64,000 bases of DNA from Rhizobium sp. BK650 (GTDB taxonomy: Bacteria; Pseudomonadota; Alphaproteobacteria; Rhizobiales; Rhizobiaceae). Every line of letters starts with the position of its first letter. The first letter of the stretch is position 1. The notes under the pieces are model-generated. The model was not told the DNA's origin. It was given only the letters and a program-made list of their open reading frames with translations, and did not search any database. This document shows, piece by piece, positions 35,617-44,837 of the stretch. Made by a program: the position numbers and the translations under genes. The stretch covers positions 372,001 through 436,000 of the forward strand of contig NZ_JACIBK010000002.1 in assembly GCF_014195325.1 (NCBI RefSeq). The letters run 5' to 3'.

Positions 35617-36681
35617 ATGACCGGAGCACAGGAATTTGAACGTGTCCTCGACGAGAGCGACAAGAACGTCGCTTCGTTCGAGCACGAGAATATCTCGCTG
35701 ATCAAACGCGCCCAGCATTTTCTGCACTCGACACCGGCCGCCGTGCCGCTGATCGTGCTGGTGCTGGCGATCATCATTTTCGGGATAACGATCGGCGGAC
35801 GGTTCTTCTCGTCTTACACCCTGACACTGATCCTGCAGCAGATCGCCATCGTCGGCATTCTCGGTGCAGCCCAGACGCTGGTGATCCTGACCGCCGGCAT
35901 CGATCTTTCGATCGGCGTCATCATGGTGATTTCGGCCGTCATTATGGGAAATGCAGCCATCACCTACGGCATACCGACGCCGATCGCGGTGATCGCGGGC
36001 CTCCTCGTCGGCGGCCTGTGCGGATTGCTGAACGGCTTCCTCGTCGCCTTCATGAAGCTGCCGCCCTTCATCGTGACACTCGGCACCTGGAACATCGTCA
36101 TGGCGACGAACTTCATCTATTCGGCCAATGAGACGATTCGTGATACGGACGTCGACGAACAGGCGCCGCTCCTGCATCTTTTTGCAGCGAGCTTCAAGCT
36201 CGGCAGCGCTGTGCTGACGCTTGGCGTCGTCGCAATGGTGCTGCTCGTCCTGCTCCTGTGGTATGTGCTCAATCACACCGCCTGGGGCCGGCATGTCTAT
36301 GCGGTCGGCGACGATCCGGAGGCCGCAAAGCTTTCCGGTATCCAAGCCAAGAAGGTATTGCTGACCGTCTACACGATATCGGGCGTCATCGCCGCCTTCG
36401 CCGCCTGGGTCTCGATCGGCCGCAACGGTTCGATTTCGCCGTCCTCGGCCGTCACCGACTACAATCTCCAGGCGATCACCGCGACCGTGATCGGCGGAAT
36501 CTCGCTCTTCGGCGGCCGCGGCTCCATTCTCGGCACGCTCTTCGGCGCCATGATCGTCGGCGTCGTGTCGATGGGCCTCAATATGCTCGGCGCCGACCCG
36601 CAATGGAAAGTCCTGCTGACCGGCGTGCTGATCATTGCCGCCGTCGCTATCGACCAGTGGATCAGAAAGGTTTCGGTGTAA
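35617..36681 (+). CDS. frcC: Fructose ABC transporter, permease
   Basis: A 354-aa RbsC-type permease with about ten membrane helices, for example VPLIVLVLAIIIFGITIGG and TLVILTAGIDLSIGVIMVIS. The family segment PPFIVTLGTWNIVMA and the late ITATVIGGISLFGGRGS loop are present. The cytoplasmic N-terminus of about 40 residues is typical of FrcC. It is separated from frcA by only two bases. Confidence 0.93.
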   Translation: MTGAQEFERVLDESDKNVASFEHENISLIKRAQHFLHSTPAAVPLIVLVLAIIIFGITIGGRFFSSYTLTLILQQIAIVGILGAAQTLVILTAGIDLSIGVIMVISAVIMGNAAITYGIPTPIAVIAGLLVGGLCGLLNGFLVAFMKLPPFIVTLGTWNIVMATNFIYSANETIRDTDVDEQAPLLHLFAASFKLGSAVLTLGVVAMVLLVLLLWYVLNHTAWGRHVYAVGDDPEAAKLSGIQAKKVLLTVYTISGVIAAFAAWVSIGRNGSISPSSAVTDYNLQAITATVIGGISLFGGRGSILGTLFGAMIVGVVSMGLNMLGADPQWKVLLTGVLIIAAVAIDQWIRKVSV

Positions 36682-36683
36682 TC

Positions 36684-37466
36684 ATGGCTGGCGAACCCAT
36701 TCTCACTGCCAGAGGCCTCGTCAAGCGTTATGGACGCGTGACCGCGCTCGACAATGCCGATTTCGACCTGTATCCGGGCGAAATCCTTGCCGTCATCGGC
36801 GATAACGGTGCCGGCAAGTCCTCGCTGATCAAGGCGATCTCAGGTGCGGTCACTCCCGACGAGGGCGTGATCACGCTCGAAGGCCGGCAGGTGCACTTCA
36901 GATCGCCGATGGAGGCGCGTGAAGCCGGCATCGAGACCGTCTACCAGAATCTCGCTCTGTCGCCGGCACTGTCGATCGCCGACAACATGTTCCTCGGTCG
37001 CGAGATCCGCAAGCCCGGTCCGCTCGGGTCGTTGTTCCGCATGCTCGACCGGCCGGCGATGGAAAAGCAGGCGCGCAACAAGCTTTCCGAACTCGGCCTG
37101 ATGACCATCCAGAACATCAACCAGGCGGTGGAGACTCTGTCGGGCGGCCAACGTCAAGGCGTCGCCGTCGCCCGTGCGGCGGCCTTCGGCTCGAAGGTCA
37201 TCATCATGGATGAACCGACCGCAGCTCTCGGCGTCAAGGAAAGCCGCCGCGTGCTGGAGTTGATCCTCGACGTGCGCGCCCGCGGCATTCCGATCGTCCT
37301 CATCTCGCATAACATGCCGCATGTCTTCGAAGTGGCCGATCGGATCCATATCCATCGCCTCGGGCGCCGCTTGACGGTCATCAATCCCAAGGAATATACG
37401 ATGTCCGACGCCGTAGCCTTCATGACCGGTGCCAAGGCAGCCCCTGCGGAGCCCGTTGCTGCATGA
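36684..37466 (+). CDS. frcA: Fructose ABC transporter, ATPase
   Basis: A 260-aa single ABC domain. Walker A is GDNGAGKSSL, the Q-loop is VYQNLAL, the signature is LSGGQRQG, and Walker B is VIIMDEP. The switch histidine is in LISHNM. It has one cassette, unlike the two-cassette RbsA, which is characteristic of FrcA. The frame runs open upstream into frcC, but the ATG at 36684 is the true start. Its TGA overlaps the frcK ATG. Confidence 0.94.
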   Translation: MAGEPILTARGLVKRYGRVTALDNADFDLYPGEILAVIGDNGAGKSSLIKAISGAVTPDEGVITLEGRQVHFRSPMEAREAGIETVYQNLALSPALSIADNMFLGREIRKPGPLGSLFRMLDRPAMEKQARNKLSELGLMTIQNINQAVETLSGGQRQGVAVARAAAFGSKVIIMDEPTAALGVKESRRVLELILDVRARGIPIVLISHNMPHVFEVADRIHIHRLGRRLTVINPKEYTMSDAVAFMTGAKAAPAEPVAA

Positions 37467-38095
37467 GTGCAAGAATAGAGGAAATTGTCGGCGAGGTTCT
37501 GAACCGCGCCGGCAATACGAGGCGCTTCCTCATCGCGATCGCCGGCCCGCCCGGCGCCGGCAAATCCACCATGGCCGACAATGTCGCCAGCGCCTTGAAG
37601 GCCAAAGGCGAGAGTGCCTCGGTGCTTCCCATGGATGGCTTCCATATGGATAATGCTGTTCTTATCGAGCGCGGTCTGCTGGCCCGCAAGGGCATTCCGG
37701 AAACGTTTGACGTGCGCGGCTTTCTCGATATCATCAAGGCCGTACGCCTTGCCGATCAAGAAGTCCTTGTTCCCGTTTTCGATCGCTCGCGTGAGCTTGC
37801 CATCGCTTCTGCCCGCCCGATCGATCCCCAGGATCGCTTCATTATCATCGAAGGCAACTATCTGCTTTTCACACAGGGCAAATGGGCCGAACTTGACGGT
37901 ATCTTCGATTACACAATCATGCTCGCCCCGCCGATGGAAGTGCTGGAAGAGCGCCTCTGGGATCGCTGGCGCGGCTATAAGCTGACCGAGGAAGAAGCGA
38001 GCGCCAAGGTCTATGGCAACGATTTGCCGAACGGCCGCCTCATTCTCGAGAATCGCCGTCATGCCGATATGACATTGGAAATCGCGCTGGCCTGA
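37463..38095 (+). CDS. frcK: P-loop kinase of the fructose uptake operon
   Basis: A 210-aa nucleoside/pantothenate-kinase-like phosphotransferase. The P-loop is [11 protein letters not shown], and the MDGFHMDN and [18 protein letters not shown] segments are typical of this family. It is the last gene of the frc operon (ATGA overlap with frcA). In S. meliloti frcK accompanies the transporter; a role in phosphorylating the imported sugar or a cofactor is inferred. A separate fructokinase (frk) lies 5.7 kb downstream. Confidence 0.88.
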   Translation: MSARIEEIVGEVLNRAGNTRRFLIAIAGPPGAGKSTMADNVASALKAKGESASVLPMDGFHMDNAVLIERGLLARKGIPETFDVRGFLDIIKAVRLADQEVLVPVFDRSRELAIASARPIDPQDRFIIIEGNYLLFTQGKWAELDGIFDYTIMLAPPMEVLEERLWDRWRGYKLTEEEASAKVYGNDLPNGRLILENRRHADMTLEIALA

Positions 38096-38159
38096 ACAGT
38101 TGTTTCCGGGCCAGTCTTGGTGCTATCGAGGCGCAACCCGCATCGCTTCGGAGGCTCTC

Positions 38160-39200
38160 ATGCAATCGATCACCATCCGCCGTCCTGACGACTGGCATCT
38201 GCATCTGCGCGATGGCGCGATGCTGGAGGGCGTGATCGCTGATACAAGCCGCACCTTCGCGCGTGCCATCATCATGCCGAACCTCGTGCCGCCGGTCGTC
38301 ACGACATCGGATGCGGCCGCCTATCGCGAGCGCATCATGAAGGCGCTTCCATCAGGCCATCGTTTCCAACCGCTGATGACGCTCTATCTCACCGAGCATA
38401 CGAGCGCCGACGATGTGGAAGAGGGCAAGAAAAGCGGGCTGATTACTGCCGTAAAGCTCTATCCCGCCGGTGCTACGACGAATTCGCATGGCGGCGTGCG
38501 CGATATGGAGAAGGCAATGCCTGTGCTGGAGCGCATGGCGAATATCGGCCTGCCGCTCTGCGTCCACGGCGAGGTGACGACGCCGGATGTCGATATTTTC
38601 GATCGCGAGGCTGTCTTCATCGAGACGGTGCTGGACCCGTTGCGCAAGCGCCTGCCGGAACTGAAGGTGACGATGGAGCATGTGACGACGGCCGATGGCA
38701 TCGACTACATCAAGTCGGCCAAGGGCAATCTTGCCGGCTCCATCACGACCCATCACCTGATCATCAACCGCAATGCCATCCTCGTCGGCGGCATCCGTCC
38801 GCACTATTACTGCCTGCCCGTCGCCAAGCGGGAAAATCATAGGCTGGCGCTGCGCGCTGCCGCGACGAGCGGTGATGCCAGGTTCTTCCTCGGCACGGAT
38901 TCCGCGCCACATGTCGATCCATTGAAGGAATGCGCCTGCGGCTGTGCAGGGATCTACACTTCGATCAACACGATGAGCTGCCTTGCGCATGTCTTCGAGC
39001 AGGATGGCGCGCTCGACACGCTGGAGGCTTTTGCCTCCTTAAATGGCCCGGCCTGGTATGGGCTGGAGCCCAACGAGGAGCGTATCACGCTGGAACGGCA
39101 GGCCGAACCCGTGGTCTTCCCAGCCAAGATCGAGACCGGCGCCGGTCCTGTCACCGTCTTCGATCCGATGTTTGCACTGCATTGGCAGATCAAAGCCTGA
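38160..39200 (+). CDS. pyrC: Dihydroorotase
   Basis: Closes carbamoyl-aspartate to dihydroorotate in pyrimidine synthesis (346 aa, matching E. coli PyrC). The zinc motif is [10 protein letters not shown] (HxH). The carboxylated lysine region is [15 protein letters not shown]. Later metal ligands are in CVHGEV and MEHVTT, and the catalytic Asp in LGTDSAPH. The ATG at 38160 is preferred to the in-frame start at 38100. pyrE lies 3.8 kb further on the same strand. Confidence 0.96.
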   Translation: MQSITIRRPDDWHLHLRDGAMLEGVIADTSRTFARAIIMPNLVPPVVTTSDAAAYRERIMKALPSGHRFQPLMTLYLTEHTSADDVEEGKKSGLITAVKLYPAGATTNSHGGVRDMEKAMPVLERMANIGLPLCVHGEVTTPDVDIFDREAVFIETVLDPLRKRLPELKVTMEHVTTADGIDYIKSAKGNLAGSITTHHLIINRNAILVGGIRPHYYCLPVAKRENHRLALRAAATSGDARFFLGTDSAPHVDPLKECACGCAGIYTSINTMSCLAHVFEQDGALDTLEAFASLNGPAWYGLEPNEERITLERQAEPVVFPAKIETGAGPVTVFDPMFALHWQIKA

Positions 39201-39300
39201 GAACAGACGTTGCGGGCTTAAATATTATTCTTCTTATAGCTGCTGCCGAATGTTGAATTTGTAACGCTCGGCTGCGAAATCGCCCCGGGCGCTCCAAGCC
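39201..39300. other. Intergenic, left part of a 419-base gap
   Basis: No recognisable gene or terminator beyond pyrC. The gap to the next intact gene (39620) also holds the GGDEF remnant listed next. Confidence 0.3.
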
Positions 39301-39519
39301 GCTGATTTCGATGCCATGCTGGGCGAAGCAGATAAGGCGCTCTATGCTGCCAAACGCGCCGGTCGCAACCGCGTCGAACTCGCCAGTCACCTTCATTCGG
39401 TGCCATCGTGTCGCGCGCTCGGCCTCTTGATCCCTCTCCCGCGCTTTCGTAAGCTGACGACCGGCCGGATGCAGCCAGCCGCCCCGCGATGCGCAAGCAT
39501 TATGGTGAATGCGTCCTAA
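39301..39519 (+). pseudogene. C-terminal remnant of a GGDEF (diguanylate cyclase) gene
   Basis: The frame from 39301 reads ADFDAMLGEADKALYAAKRA and then GRNRVEL, the hallmark end of GGDEF domains (ADxALYxAKxxGRNRV). There is no active-site GGDEF motif or upstream domain: before 39301 the reading degenerates, and after about 39385 it runs on as unrelated sequence to a stop at 39519. It is a truncated leftover, not a functional cyclase. Confidence 0.7.
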
Positions 39520-39619
39520 TCCACCTTCACATCCTTGTCTCCCAGGCAATCGATGGCGAACGGGTCAGCAGACGCGGGCACTGATCTTTCTGTTTGCCGC
39601 CAACGGAGAAGGATGAACC

Positions 39620-40156
39620 ATGCGCGATTTTCGCGATGCCAAGCTTATGGCAAAAACCCTGCGGCAGGCGCTTGCCGACCGCGATATTTCCCTCACCCAC
39701 AGCGAAACCCTGGAGATTGTCGCCAGACAATTCGGCCTCGAGCAGTGGAATATTCTCGCCGCAAAACTGGATGAGGCGGAAGGGGCAAAGTCCGCAATCG
39801 GCATCGAGCCCGCGGTGCCGATCTTTCGCATATTCTCCGTCGAAAAAGCCATGGAATTCTACTGTGGCTTCCTAGGCTTTACGCTGGATTGGGAGCACCG
39901 GTTCGGCGAAAATTTTCCGCTCTATTGTCAGGTTTCGCGCGAAAACATGCAGCTGCACCTCAGCGAACATTCCGGTGATGCCAGCCCCGGGGCACGGGCC
40001 TTCGTGCGGGTGAAAGATATCCGCGCCTATCAGGCCGCACTGGCGGCCAGGGACTACCGCTATATGAAGCCGGGCATCGAAGAGGCCCCCTGGGGGCTGG
40101 AGATGACTGTTATCGACCCCTTTAACAACCGCATCACCTTCTCCCAGCAGACATAG
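39620..40156 (+). CDS. VOC-superfamily (glyoxalase/bleomycin-resistance-like) protein
   Basis: A 178-aa protein with an N-terminal helical glyoxalase-related domain (about 1-58: MAKTLRQALADRDISLTHSE; FGLEQWNILAAKL) and a C-terminal VOC domain (about 60-178: AMEFYCGFLGFTLDWEH; LQLHLSEHSG-like strand; GLEMTVIDPFNNRITF). Such two-part proteins are common in rhizobia and resemble antibiotic-binding or lyase proteins. Substrate unknown. One base separates its stop from the end of the opposite GST gene. Confidence 0.8.
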   Translation: MRDFRDAKLMAKTLRQALADRDISLTHSETLEIVARQFGLEQWNILAAKLDEAEGAKSAIGIEPAVPIFRIFSVEKAMEFYCGFLGFTLDWEHRFGENFPLYCQVSRENMQLHLSEHSGDASPGARAFVRVKDIRAYQAALAARDYRYMKPGIEEAPWGLEMTVIDPFNNRITFSQQT

Positions 40157-40157
40157 T

Positions 40158-40799
40158 CTAAAGCTCACCGCGGACGTCGGAATGCGGATCGAGGCTGTAG
40201 GGGTAGACCGGACAGTCGGGTCCGATGGCATCTCGAACGCGACCGCACCAGGCTACGAACGCGGGATAGGCTGCGAGAGAGAAGCCGCAATCCTCAACCC
40301 GATGGCTATAGGCATAGACCGCAATATCCGCGATGGTTAGCTGTTTGCCGACAAGAAACAGGCTGTCGGCGAGGCTGCGGTCGATTGCAGCGAGCGCGCG
40401 GATTGCAGCTTCGCGCTTCCCCGCGATCATGCTCTGGTTGTGCTCCAACCGTCCGGTCAACGTCCAGAAGCGCAGTGAGCCAATGACAGGCTCAACATGA
40501 TATTGTTCGAAGAACAGCCATTGCATGACCTTTGCGCGTTCGTAGGTGTCAGACGGTAGGAAGGGCGTGCCCTCCGCGAGATAGGTGAGAATTGCATTGG
40601 ATTCGGCGATCGCGCGGCCATCGTCGAGTTCGAGAACCGGGATGGCGCCGACCGGATTGAGTTTCAGGAACGTTTCGGTACGGCTCTCACCCTCAAAGAT
40701 CGAGACACTGCGACTGCTGTAAGGCATTTCGAGCAGGCCGAGCAAAACCCTTACCTTCCAGCCATTTTGCGACGGCAGATAATCATGAAGTGTGAACAT
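40158..40799 (-). CDS. Glutathione S-transferase
   Basis: A 213-aa GST. The thioredoxin-like N-terminal domain (FTLHDYLPSQNGWKVRVLLG; PVGAIPVLELDDGRAIAESN, with the glutathione-binding cis-Pro and Ser) is followed by an all-helical C-terminal domain (FLVGKQLTIADIAVYAYSHR). The ATG at 40799 gives the normal N-terminus; the frame is open to 40877. Adjacent to a reductase/DUF1772 pair, consistent with a detoxification neighbourhood. Confidence 0.92.
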   Translation of the reverse strand: MFTLHDYLPSQNGWKVRVLLGLLEMPYSSRSVSIFEGESRTETFLKLNPVGAIPVLELDDGRAIAESNAILTYLAEGTPFLPSDTYERAKVMQWLFFEQYHVEPVIGSLRFWTLTGRLEHNQSMIAGKREAAIRALAAIDRSLADSLFLVGKQLTIADIAVYAYSHRVEDCGFSLAAYPAFVAWCGRVRDAIGPDCPVYPYSLDPHSDVRGEL

Positions 40800-40901
40800 G
40801 GCGGTCCCCTCGCTGCGACTGGCTGATGTTCGCATACGGGCTAGAAGCCGGCCACCCGAATCCTGCGGACGGCGCACTGGATCGCTGCGGCGAGCAGTCG
40901 T

Positions 40902-41384
40902 TCATACGAGCATCAGCGCCCGGACAAAGGCAACCGACGCCAGCAGCGAGGCAATGGTGCGCAGGTGGTTCCACCAGGTCCAGTCCCTGAGATAGATCGT
41001 CCAGAGCTGTACCGCGTCCGGTCCGTTGCCGCTGACTTTCGCAAGCGCATCGTTCATCGGCACGTTGAAGACGATGGTCGCGAGGAAGGACGCGAAAACA
41101 TAGAGTGCTGCGCCGGCCAGCATCATCGAAGAGGCGCCGCCGCGCCAGTTCATGAAGGCCAGCACTGCGATCACGACGCAGAGGATCGCCGTTGGCACGA
41201 AAAGCAGCATGAAGGGCGAGCGCACGATTGTCACGTTGATGGAATTCATCGCGGCAATGCCCTGTTCTGCCGGGATGCGCGAAAAAGCGGTCATGATGAA
41301 GGTCGAGAAGGCAAAGAAGATGCCCGCGACAAGACCGCTGCCGATTGCTGCTGCAATAAGGGTAATGACGAGAACGATCTGCAT
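40902..41384 (-). CDS. DUF1772 (anthrone oxygenase-like) membrane protein
   Basis: A 160-aa protein with four membrane helices, including QIVLVITLIAAAIGSGLVAG and LLFVPTAILCVVIAVLAFM. The segment FFAFSTFIMTAFSRIPAEQG is typical of the DUF1772 family. It starts three bases after the NmrA-like gene stop, so it belongs to the same transcript under the divergent TetR regulator. Confidence 0.85.
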   Translation of the reverse strand: MQIVLVITLIAAAIGSGLVAGIFFAFSTFIMTAFSRIPAEQGIAAMNSINVTIVRSPFMLLFVPTAILCVVIAVLAFMNWRGGASSMMLAGAALYVFASFLATIVFNVPMNDALAKVSGNGPDAVQLWTIYLRDWTWWNHLRTIASLLASVAFVRALMLV

Positions 41385-41386
41385 GG

Positions 41387-42211
41387 TCAGGCGCTCCACA
41401 ATCCGGTTGCTGCGGTCTCCCGTGCATATTGGCTGAAATCCTTTGCCGGGCGGCCGAGTATCTCTGTCACGCCACCCATCGCCTCGGAATTGCGCCCGTC
41501 GAACACCTGTCCGAAGAGTTCTTCCAGAAGTTCCACGATCGGCCCGGGTATTCCTGCAGCGGCAAGCCCGTCTCTGAAATTCGCCATCGATACCTGCTGG
41601 TATTCTATCGGACGGTCCGCGGCTGCGGCAATCTCGGCCACGGCGTCGCGGAAGGTCAGGGCGCGAGGGCCGGTCAGCTCGTAGATTCTGTTGCGATGCC
41701 TGATATCGGTGAGTGCCGCCACCGCCGCATCGGCAATGTCGTCGGCATCGATGAAGGGCTCCTTGATATCGCCGGCCGGCAGCTCCAGTCTGCCGGCAAT
41801 CAGCGGTTCCACGAACGCGCCCTCGCTGAAATTCTGGCAGAACCAGGAAGCGCGCAGGATCGTGTAGTCAATTCCGGCTGCCCTCAGCGCTTCCTCGCTC
41901 CGCTGCGCCCCTTCTTCGCCACGGCCGGAAAGCAGCACGATATGCTGTAGCCCGCACTCCCTTGCAAGTTTGGAAAACGCCTCGATGGCCTCTGCCGCCC
42001 AGGAGACGGTAAGGTCCGGCTGGAAGGCGACATAGGCGCTCGCTGCACCCGTGAGCGCAGCGCGCCAGGTCGCGCGATCCTCCCAGTCGAAGACCGGCAT
42101 CGTGGAGCGGGACGCCTTGCGCACGTCAAGTCCCAGGTTTTCCAGCCTGTCGGCAATGCGGCCACCGGTTTTTCCCGATCCGCCGATCAGAACGATTTCG
42201 GAATTCTGCAT
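41387..42211 (-). CDS. NAD(P)-binding NmrA-like reductase
   Basis: A 274-aa atypical SDR. The nucleotide motif is IVLIGGSGKTGGRIADRLEN (GxxGxxG), with an NmrA/quinone reductase-like body (QHIVLLSGRGEEGAQRSEEA; TILRASWFCQNFSEG). There is no classical YxxxK, so it may act as a reductase on quinones or as a redox sensor. It is the first gene of a two-gene unit with the DUF1772 gene and is divergent from a TetR regulator. Two operator-like dyads lie in the gap. Confidence 0.85.
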   Translation of the reverse strand: MQNSEIVLIGGSGKTGGRIADRLENLGLDVRKASRSTMPVFDWEDRATWRAALTGAASAYVAFQPDLTVSWAAEAIEAFSKLARECGLQHIVLLSGRGEEGAQRSEEALRAAGIDYTILRASWFCQNFSEGAFVEPLIAGRLELPAGDIKEPFIDADDIADAAVAALTDIRHRNRIYELTGPRALTFRDAVAEIAAAADRPIEYQQVSMANFRDGLAAAGIPGPIVELLEELFGQVFDGRNSEAMGGVTEILGRPAKDFSQYARETAATGLWSA

Positions 42212-42232
42212 TTCGAAACTCCTCCTCGGTTG

Positions 42233-42283
42233 AAAATAAGAGAAACTCTCTCATTTGCAAAATGAGATAAACTCTCTTATTTT
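42233..42283. promoter_or_regulatory. Double TetR operator between the NmrA-like and TetR genes
   Basis: Two 23-bp dyads arranged head to head, at 42234-42256 and 42260-42282. The outer arms AAAATAAGAGA (42233-42243) and TCTCTTATTTT (42273-42283) are exact inverted copies, as are the inner TCTCATTT (42249-42256) and AAATGAGA (42260-42267). They occupy most of the 100-base divergent gap and should let the TetR protein repress both directions. Confidence 0.8.
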
Positions 42284-42311
42284 CTTTGTCAACAGTCGGA
42301 GGAAGCGGAAG

Positions 42312-42965
42312 ATGGCAGAAGAAGTGATCGCACGGCGCAGGCGTCAGCAGGAGTCGACCGGTCAGCCACGCCGCATCCCGAGCCAGCAGCGCGGCCGCGA
42401 GCGCTTCGAAAAAATCCTGACGGTCGCTTCCGACCTCATCGAAAAGAATGGTAGCGATGCTCTGAAGATGAGCGAGATCGTTGAAAAAGCTGAGCTTTCC
42501 TTCGGTGCCCTCTATCAGTATTTCCCGGACAAGACCTCGATCATTCGCACGCTTGCGGAGCGCTTCAACGAGCAGGGCCGGCAATGTGTAGCCGACGAAC
42601 TGGCTAAGGTGACGGATGCCGACAATCTGCGCACGGCGCTCTGCATCATCGCAGATGAATATTATGCCTTCTTTCGCCACGAGCCTGTCATGCACGATAT
42701 CTGGCACGCGACCCACACGGACAAGCTTCTTCAGGAAGTCGATGCCGAAGACATGGAATTTCACTCGCAGGCCCTGCTTTCAGTGTTAAAACAGCTGTGG
42801 CCGGAGCGGAGCGAAGCCGAGCTTCTGGCCATCGCCCGGCTGACGATGCAACTTCTTGCGGCTGCTGTCCGCTATGCTGTCTCGCTGGATGAGGAAGAGG
42901 GCGTGCAGGCGATCGCGCTCTTCAAGAAGATGCAGGTTGCGGATATCGGCCGCCTGCTTGGCTGA
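42312..42965 (+). CDS. TetR-family transcriptional regulator
   Basis: A 217-aa TetR repressor. The HTH lies within residues 26-75 (FEKILTVASDLIEKNGSDAL; SFGALYQYFPDKTSIIRTLA). A long basic N-terminus (ARRRRQQESTGQPRRIP) precedes it. The start at 42312 follows a GGAGGAAG site; the frame extends back to 42255 through the operator and is rejected. It is divergent from the NmrA-like/DUF1772 pair, which it very likely controls. Confidence 0.9.
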   Translation: MAEEVIARRRRQQESTGQPRRIPSQQRGRERFEKILTVASDLIEKNGSDALKMSEIVEKAELSFGALYQYFPDKTSIIRTLAERFNEQGRQCVADELAKVTDADNLRTALCIIADEYYAFFRHEPVMHDIWHATHTDKLLQEVDAEDMEFHSQALLSVLKQLWPERSEAELLAIARLTMQLLAAAVRYAVSLDEEEGVQAIALFKKMQVADIGRLLG

Positions 42966-43040
42966 TGGTCTTCTTCCGTCTGGAAACCGGCCGCTCTTGC
43001 TGCTATTGCCGCTGGAACGTCAGCCGAAGGAGAAAGCCGC

Positions 43041-43736
43041 ATGATCCAGACCACATTCCCCGATCGCGCCGTGATGGCAGAGCTGCTGGCCAAGATGCTC
43101 TGGGAGATCAAGGCGGTGCATTTCAACGCCGAGACGCCCTACAAATATGCTTCCGGCATCATGAGCCCCGTCTATATCGATTGCCGCAAGCTCCTGTCCT
43201 TCCCGCGTGTCCGCTCGACCGTGATGGATTTTGCCGCCAGCACCCTGCTGCGCGACGCCGGTTTCGAGCAGTTCGATTGCATCGCCGGCGGCGAGACCGC
43301 GGGCATTCCCTTTGCCGCACTGCTCGCAGATCGGCTCGGCCTGCCGATGATCTATGTCCGCAAAAAGCCGAAGGGCCATGGCCGCAATGCGCAGATCGAA
43401 GGCGAGATGAAGGACGGCGCCCGCGTTCTCGTTATCGAGGATCTGACGACGGCGGGCGGCAGCATGCTCACCTTCATTGATGCCATCAGAGCCGCCGGCG
43501 GTGTCGTCGATCACGGCATCGCGCTCTTCTTCTACGGAATCTTCCCGGAGGCACATCAGCGCTTTGCCAATGGCAAGGTCAACCTCCATTATATCGCCAC
43601 CTGGCGCGAGGTTCTGGCTATCGCCCGGCAGCAGAAGCTCTTCGAAGACAGGACGCTGCAGGAAGTCGAGGCCTTCCTCGATGCGCCGCTCGCCTGGTCG
43701 GCAAGGAATGGTGGCGTAAGCGAGCTTTCGCTCTAG
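43041..43736 (+). CDS. pyrE: Orotate phosphoribosyltransferase
   Basis: Joins orotate and PRPP to give OMP in pyrimidine synthesis (231 aa). The PRPP-binding motif is [14 protein letters not shown]; the flexible catalytic loop is [15 protein letters not shown]. The orotate site is near [16 protein letters not shown]. Gene position near pyrC and frk is as expected in rhizobia. The preceding TetR gene ends 75 bases upstream. Confidence 0.97.
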   Translation: MIQTTFPDRAVMAELLAKMLWEIKAVHFNAETPYKYASGIMSPVYIDCRKLLSFPRVRSTVMDFAASTLLRDAGFEQFDCIAGGETAGIPFAALLADRLGLPMIYVRKKPKGHGRNAQIEGEMKDGARVLVIEDLTTAGGSMLTFIDAIRAAGGVVDHGIALFFYGIFPEAHQRFANGKVNLHYIATWREVLAIARQQKLFEDRTLQEVEAFLDAPLAWSARNGGVSELSL

Positions 43737-43798
43737 CCTTTTGACAAAAGCTCGCTTAATCGATTGAGAAACGTGCAAGTCCTGTTGGGAGGAATTCG

Positions 43799-44725
43799 AT
43801 GATTTTGTGCTGCGGCGAGGCCCTGATCGACATGCTGCCGAGGGATACAACCCTGGGCGAAAAGGGCTTTGCGCCTTATGCCGGCGGCGCGATCTTCAAC
43901 ACTGCGATTGCGCTTGGCCGCCTCGGTATCCCGACCGCCTTCTTCACCGGCATTGCCGATGACATGATGGGAGAGATCCTGCTCGCTACACTGAAGGCGA
44001 GCAATGTCGATTACAGCCCTTGCGCCATCACGCCGCGCCCTTCGACGATCGCCTTCGTCAAGCTCGTCAACGGCCAGGCGACCTATGCGTTCTACGACGA
44101 AGGTACGGCCGGCCGGATGATCACCACCGATGATCTGCCAGTCCTCGGCGATGATTGCGAAGCGCTGCATTTCGGCGCGATCAGCCTGATCCCGAGCCCC
44201 TGCGGCGAAACCTACGAAGCGCTGCTCGACCGTGAAGCGGCCACGCGCGTCATTTCGCTCGACCCCAACATCCGCCCCGGCTTTATCAAGGACAAGGCTG
44301 CGCATATGGCCCGCATCAAGCGCATGGCCGCGAAGTCCGACATCGTGAAATTCTCCGATGAGGATCTCGACTGGTTCGGCCTGGAAGGCGACCATGATGC
44401 GCTCGCCGCCCACTGGCTGAGCCACGGCGCCAAACTCGTCGTCCTCACCAAGGGTGCGGAAGGCGCCACCGGCTATACGAACGCGTGCAAGGTCACCGTG
44501 CCGAGCGAGCGCGTCACTGTGGTTGATACAGTCGGCGCTGGCGACACTTTCGATGCCGGTGTCCTGGCTTCGCTGAAGATGGATAACCTGCTGACCAAGG
44601 CGCAGGTCGCCAATCTCGATGAGCAGGCCCTGCGCAACGCCCTGGCTCTCGGTGCCAAGGCTGCCGCAGTGACCGTCTCCCGCGCCGGTGCAAATCCGCC
44701 CTGGGCGCGCGAAATCGGCCTCTAA
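43799..44725 (+). CDS. frk: Fructokinase (PfkB family)
   Basis: A 308-aa sugar kinase. The PfkB signatures are present: GGAIFNTAIALGRLGIPTAF near the N-terminus, and DTVGAGDTFDAGVLASL with the catalytic Asp and anion hole near residue 250. It phosphorylates fructose delivered by FrcBCA, producing fructose-6-phosphate for Pgi, also in this window. GGGAGGAATTC precedes the ATG. Its last 37 bases (coding ANPPWAREIGL) recur at 46291-46327. Confidence 0.92.
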   Translation: MILCCGEALIDMLPRDTTLGEKGFAPYAGGAIFNTAIALGRLGIPTAFFTGIADDMMGEILLATLKASNVDYSPCAITPRPSTIAFVKLVNGQATYAFYDEGTAGRMITTDDLPVLGDDCEALHFGAISLIPSPCGETYEALLDREAATRVISLDPNIRPGFIKDKAAHMARIKRMAAKSDIVKFSDEDLDWFGLEGDHDALAAHWLSHGAKLVVLTKGAEGATGYTNACKVTVPSERVTVVDTVGAGDTFDAGVLASLKMDNLLTKAQVANLDEQALRNALALGAKAAAVTVSRAGANPPWAREIGL

Positions 44726-44726
44726 G
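44690..44726 (+). repeat. Direct repeat, copy 1 (3' end of frk)
   Basis: A 37-base segment encoding the frk C-terminus ANPPWAREIGL plus the stop and one base. It is identical to 46291-46327 except for one base (G here, A in copy 2). The two copies bracket the ArsR/desaturase module. Confidence 0.95.
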
Positions 44727-44837
44727 GCCGGAGCCGCAATCTCTCGATTCCCCTTCGCCCGGAAGAGAAGGGGGATAGGCCACAACGTATCGACGCCCTG
44801 TTTCTCGCGCCACGCGAGCGCAGGATCTGTCCGGTTC

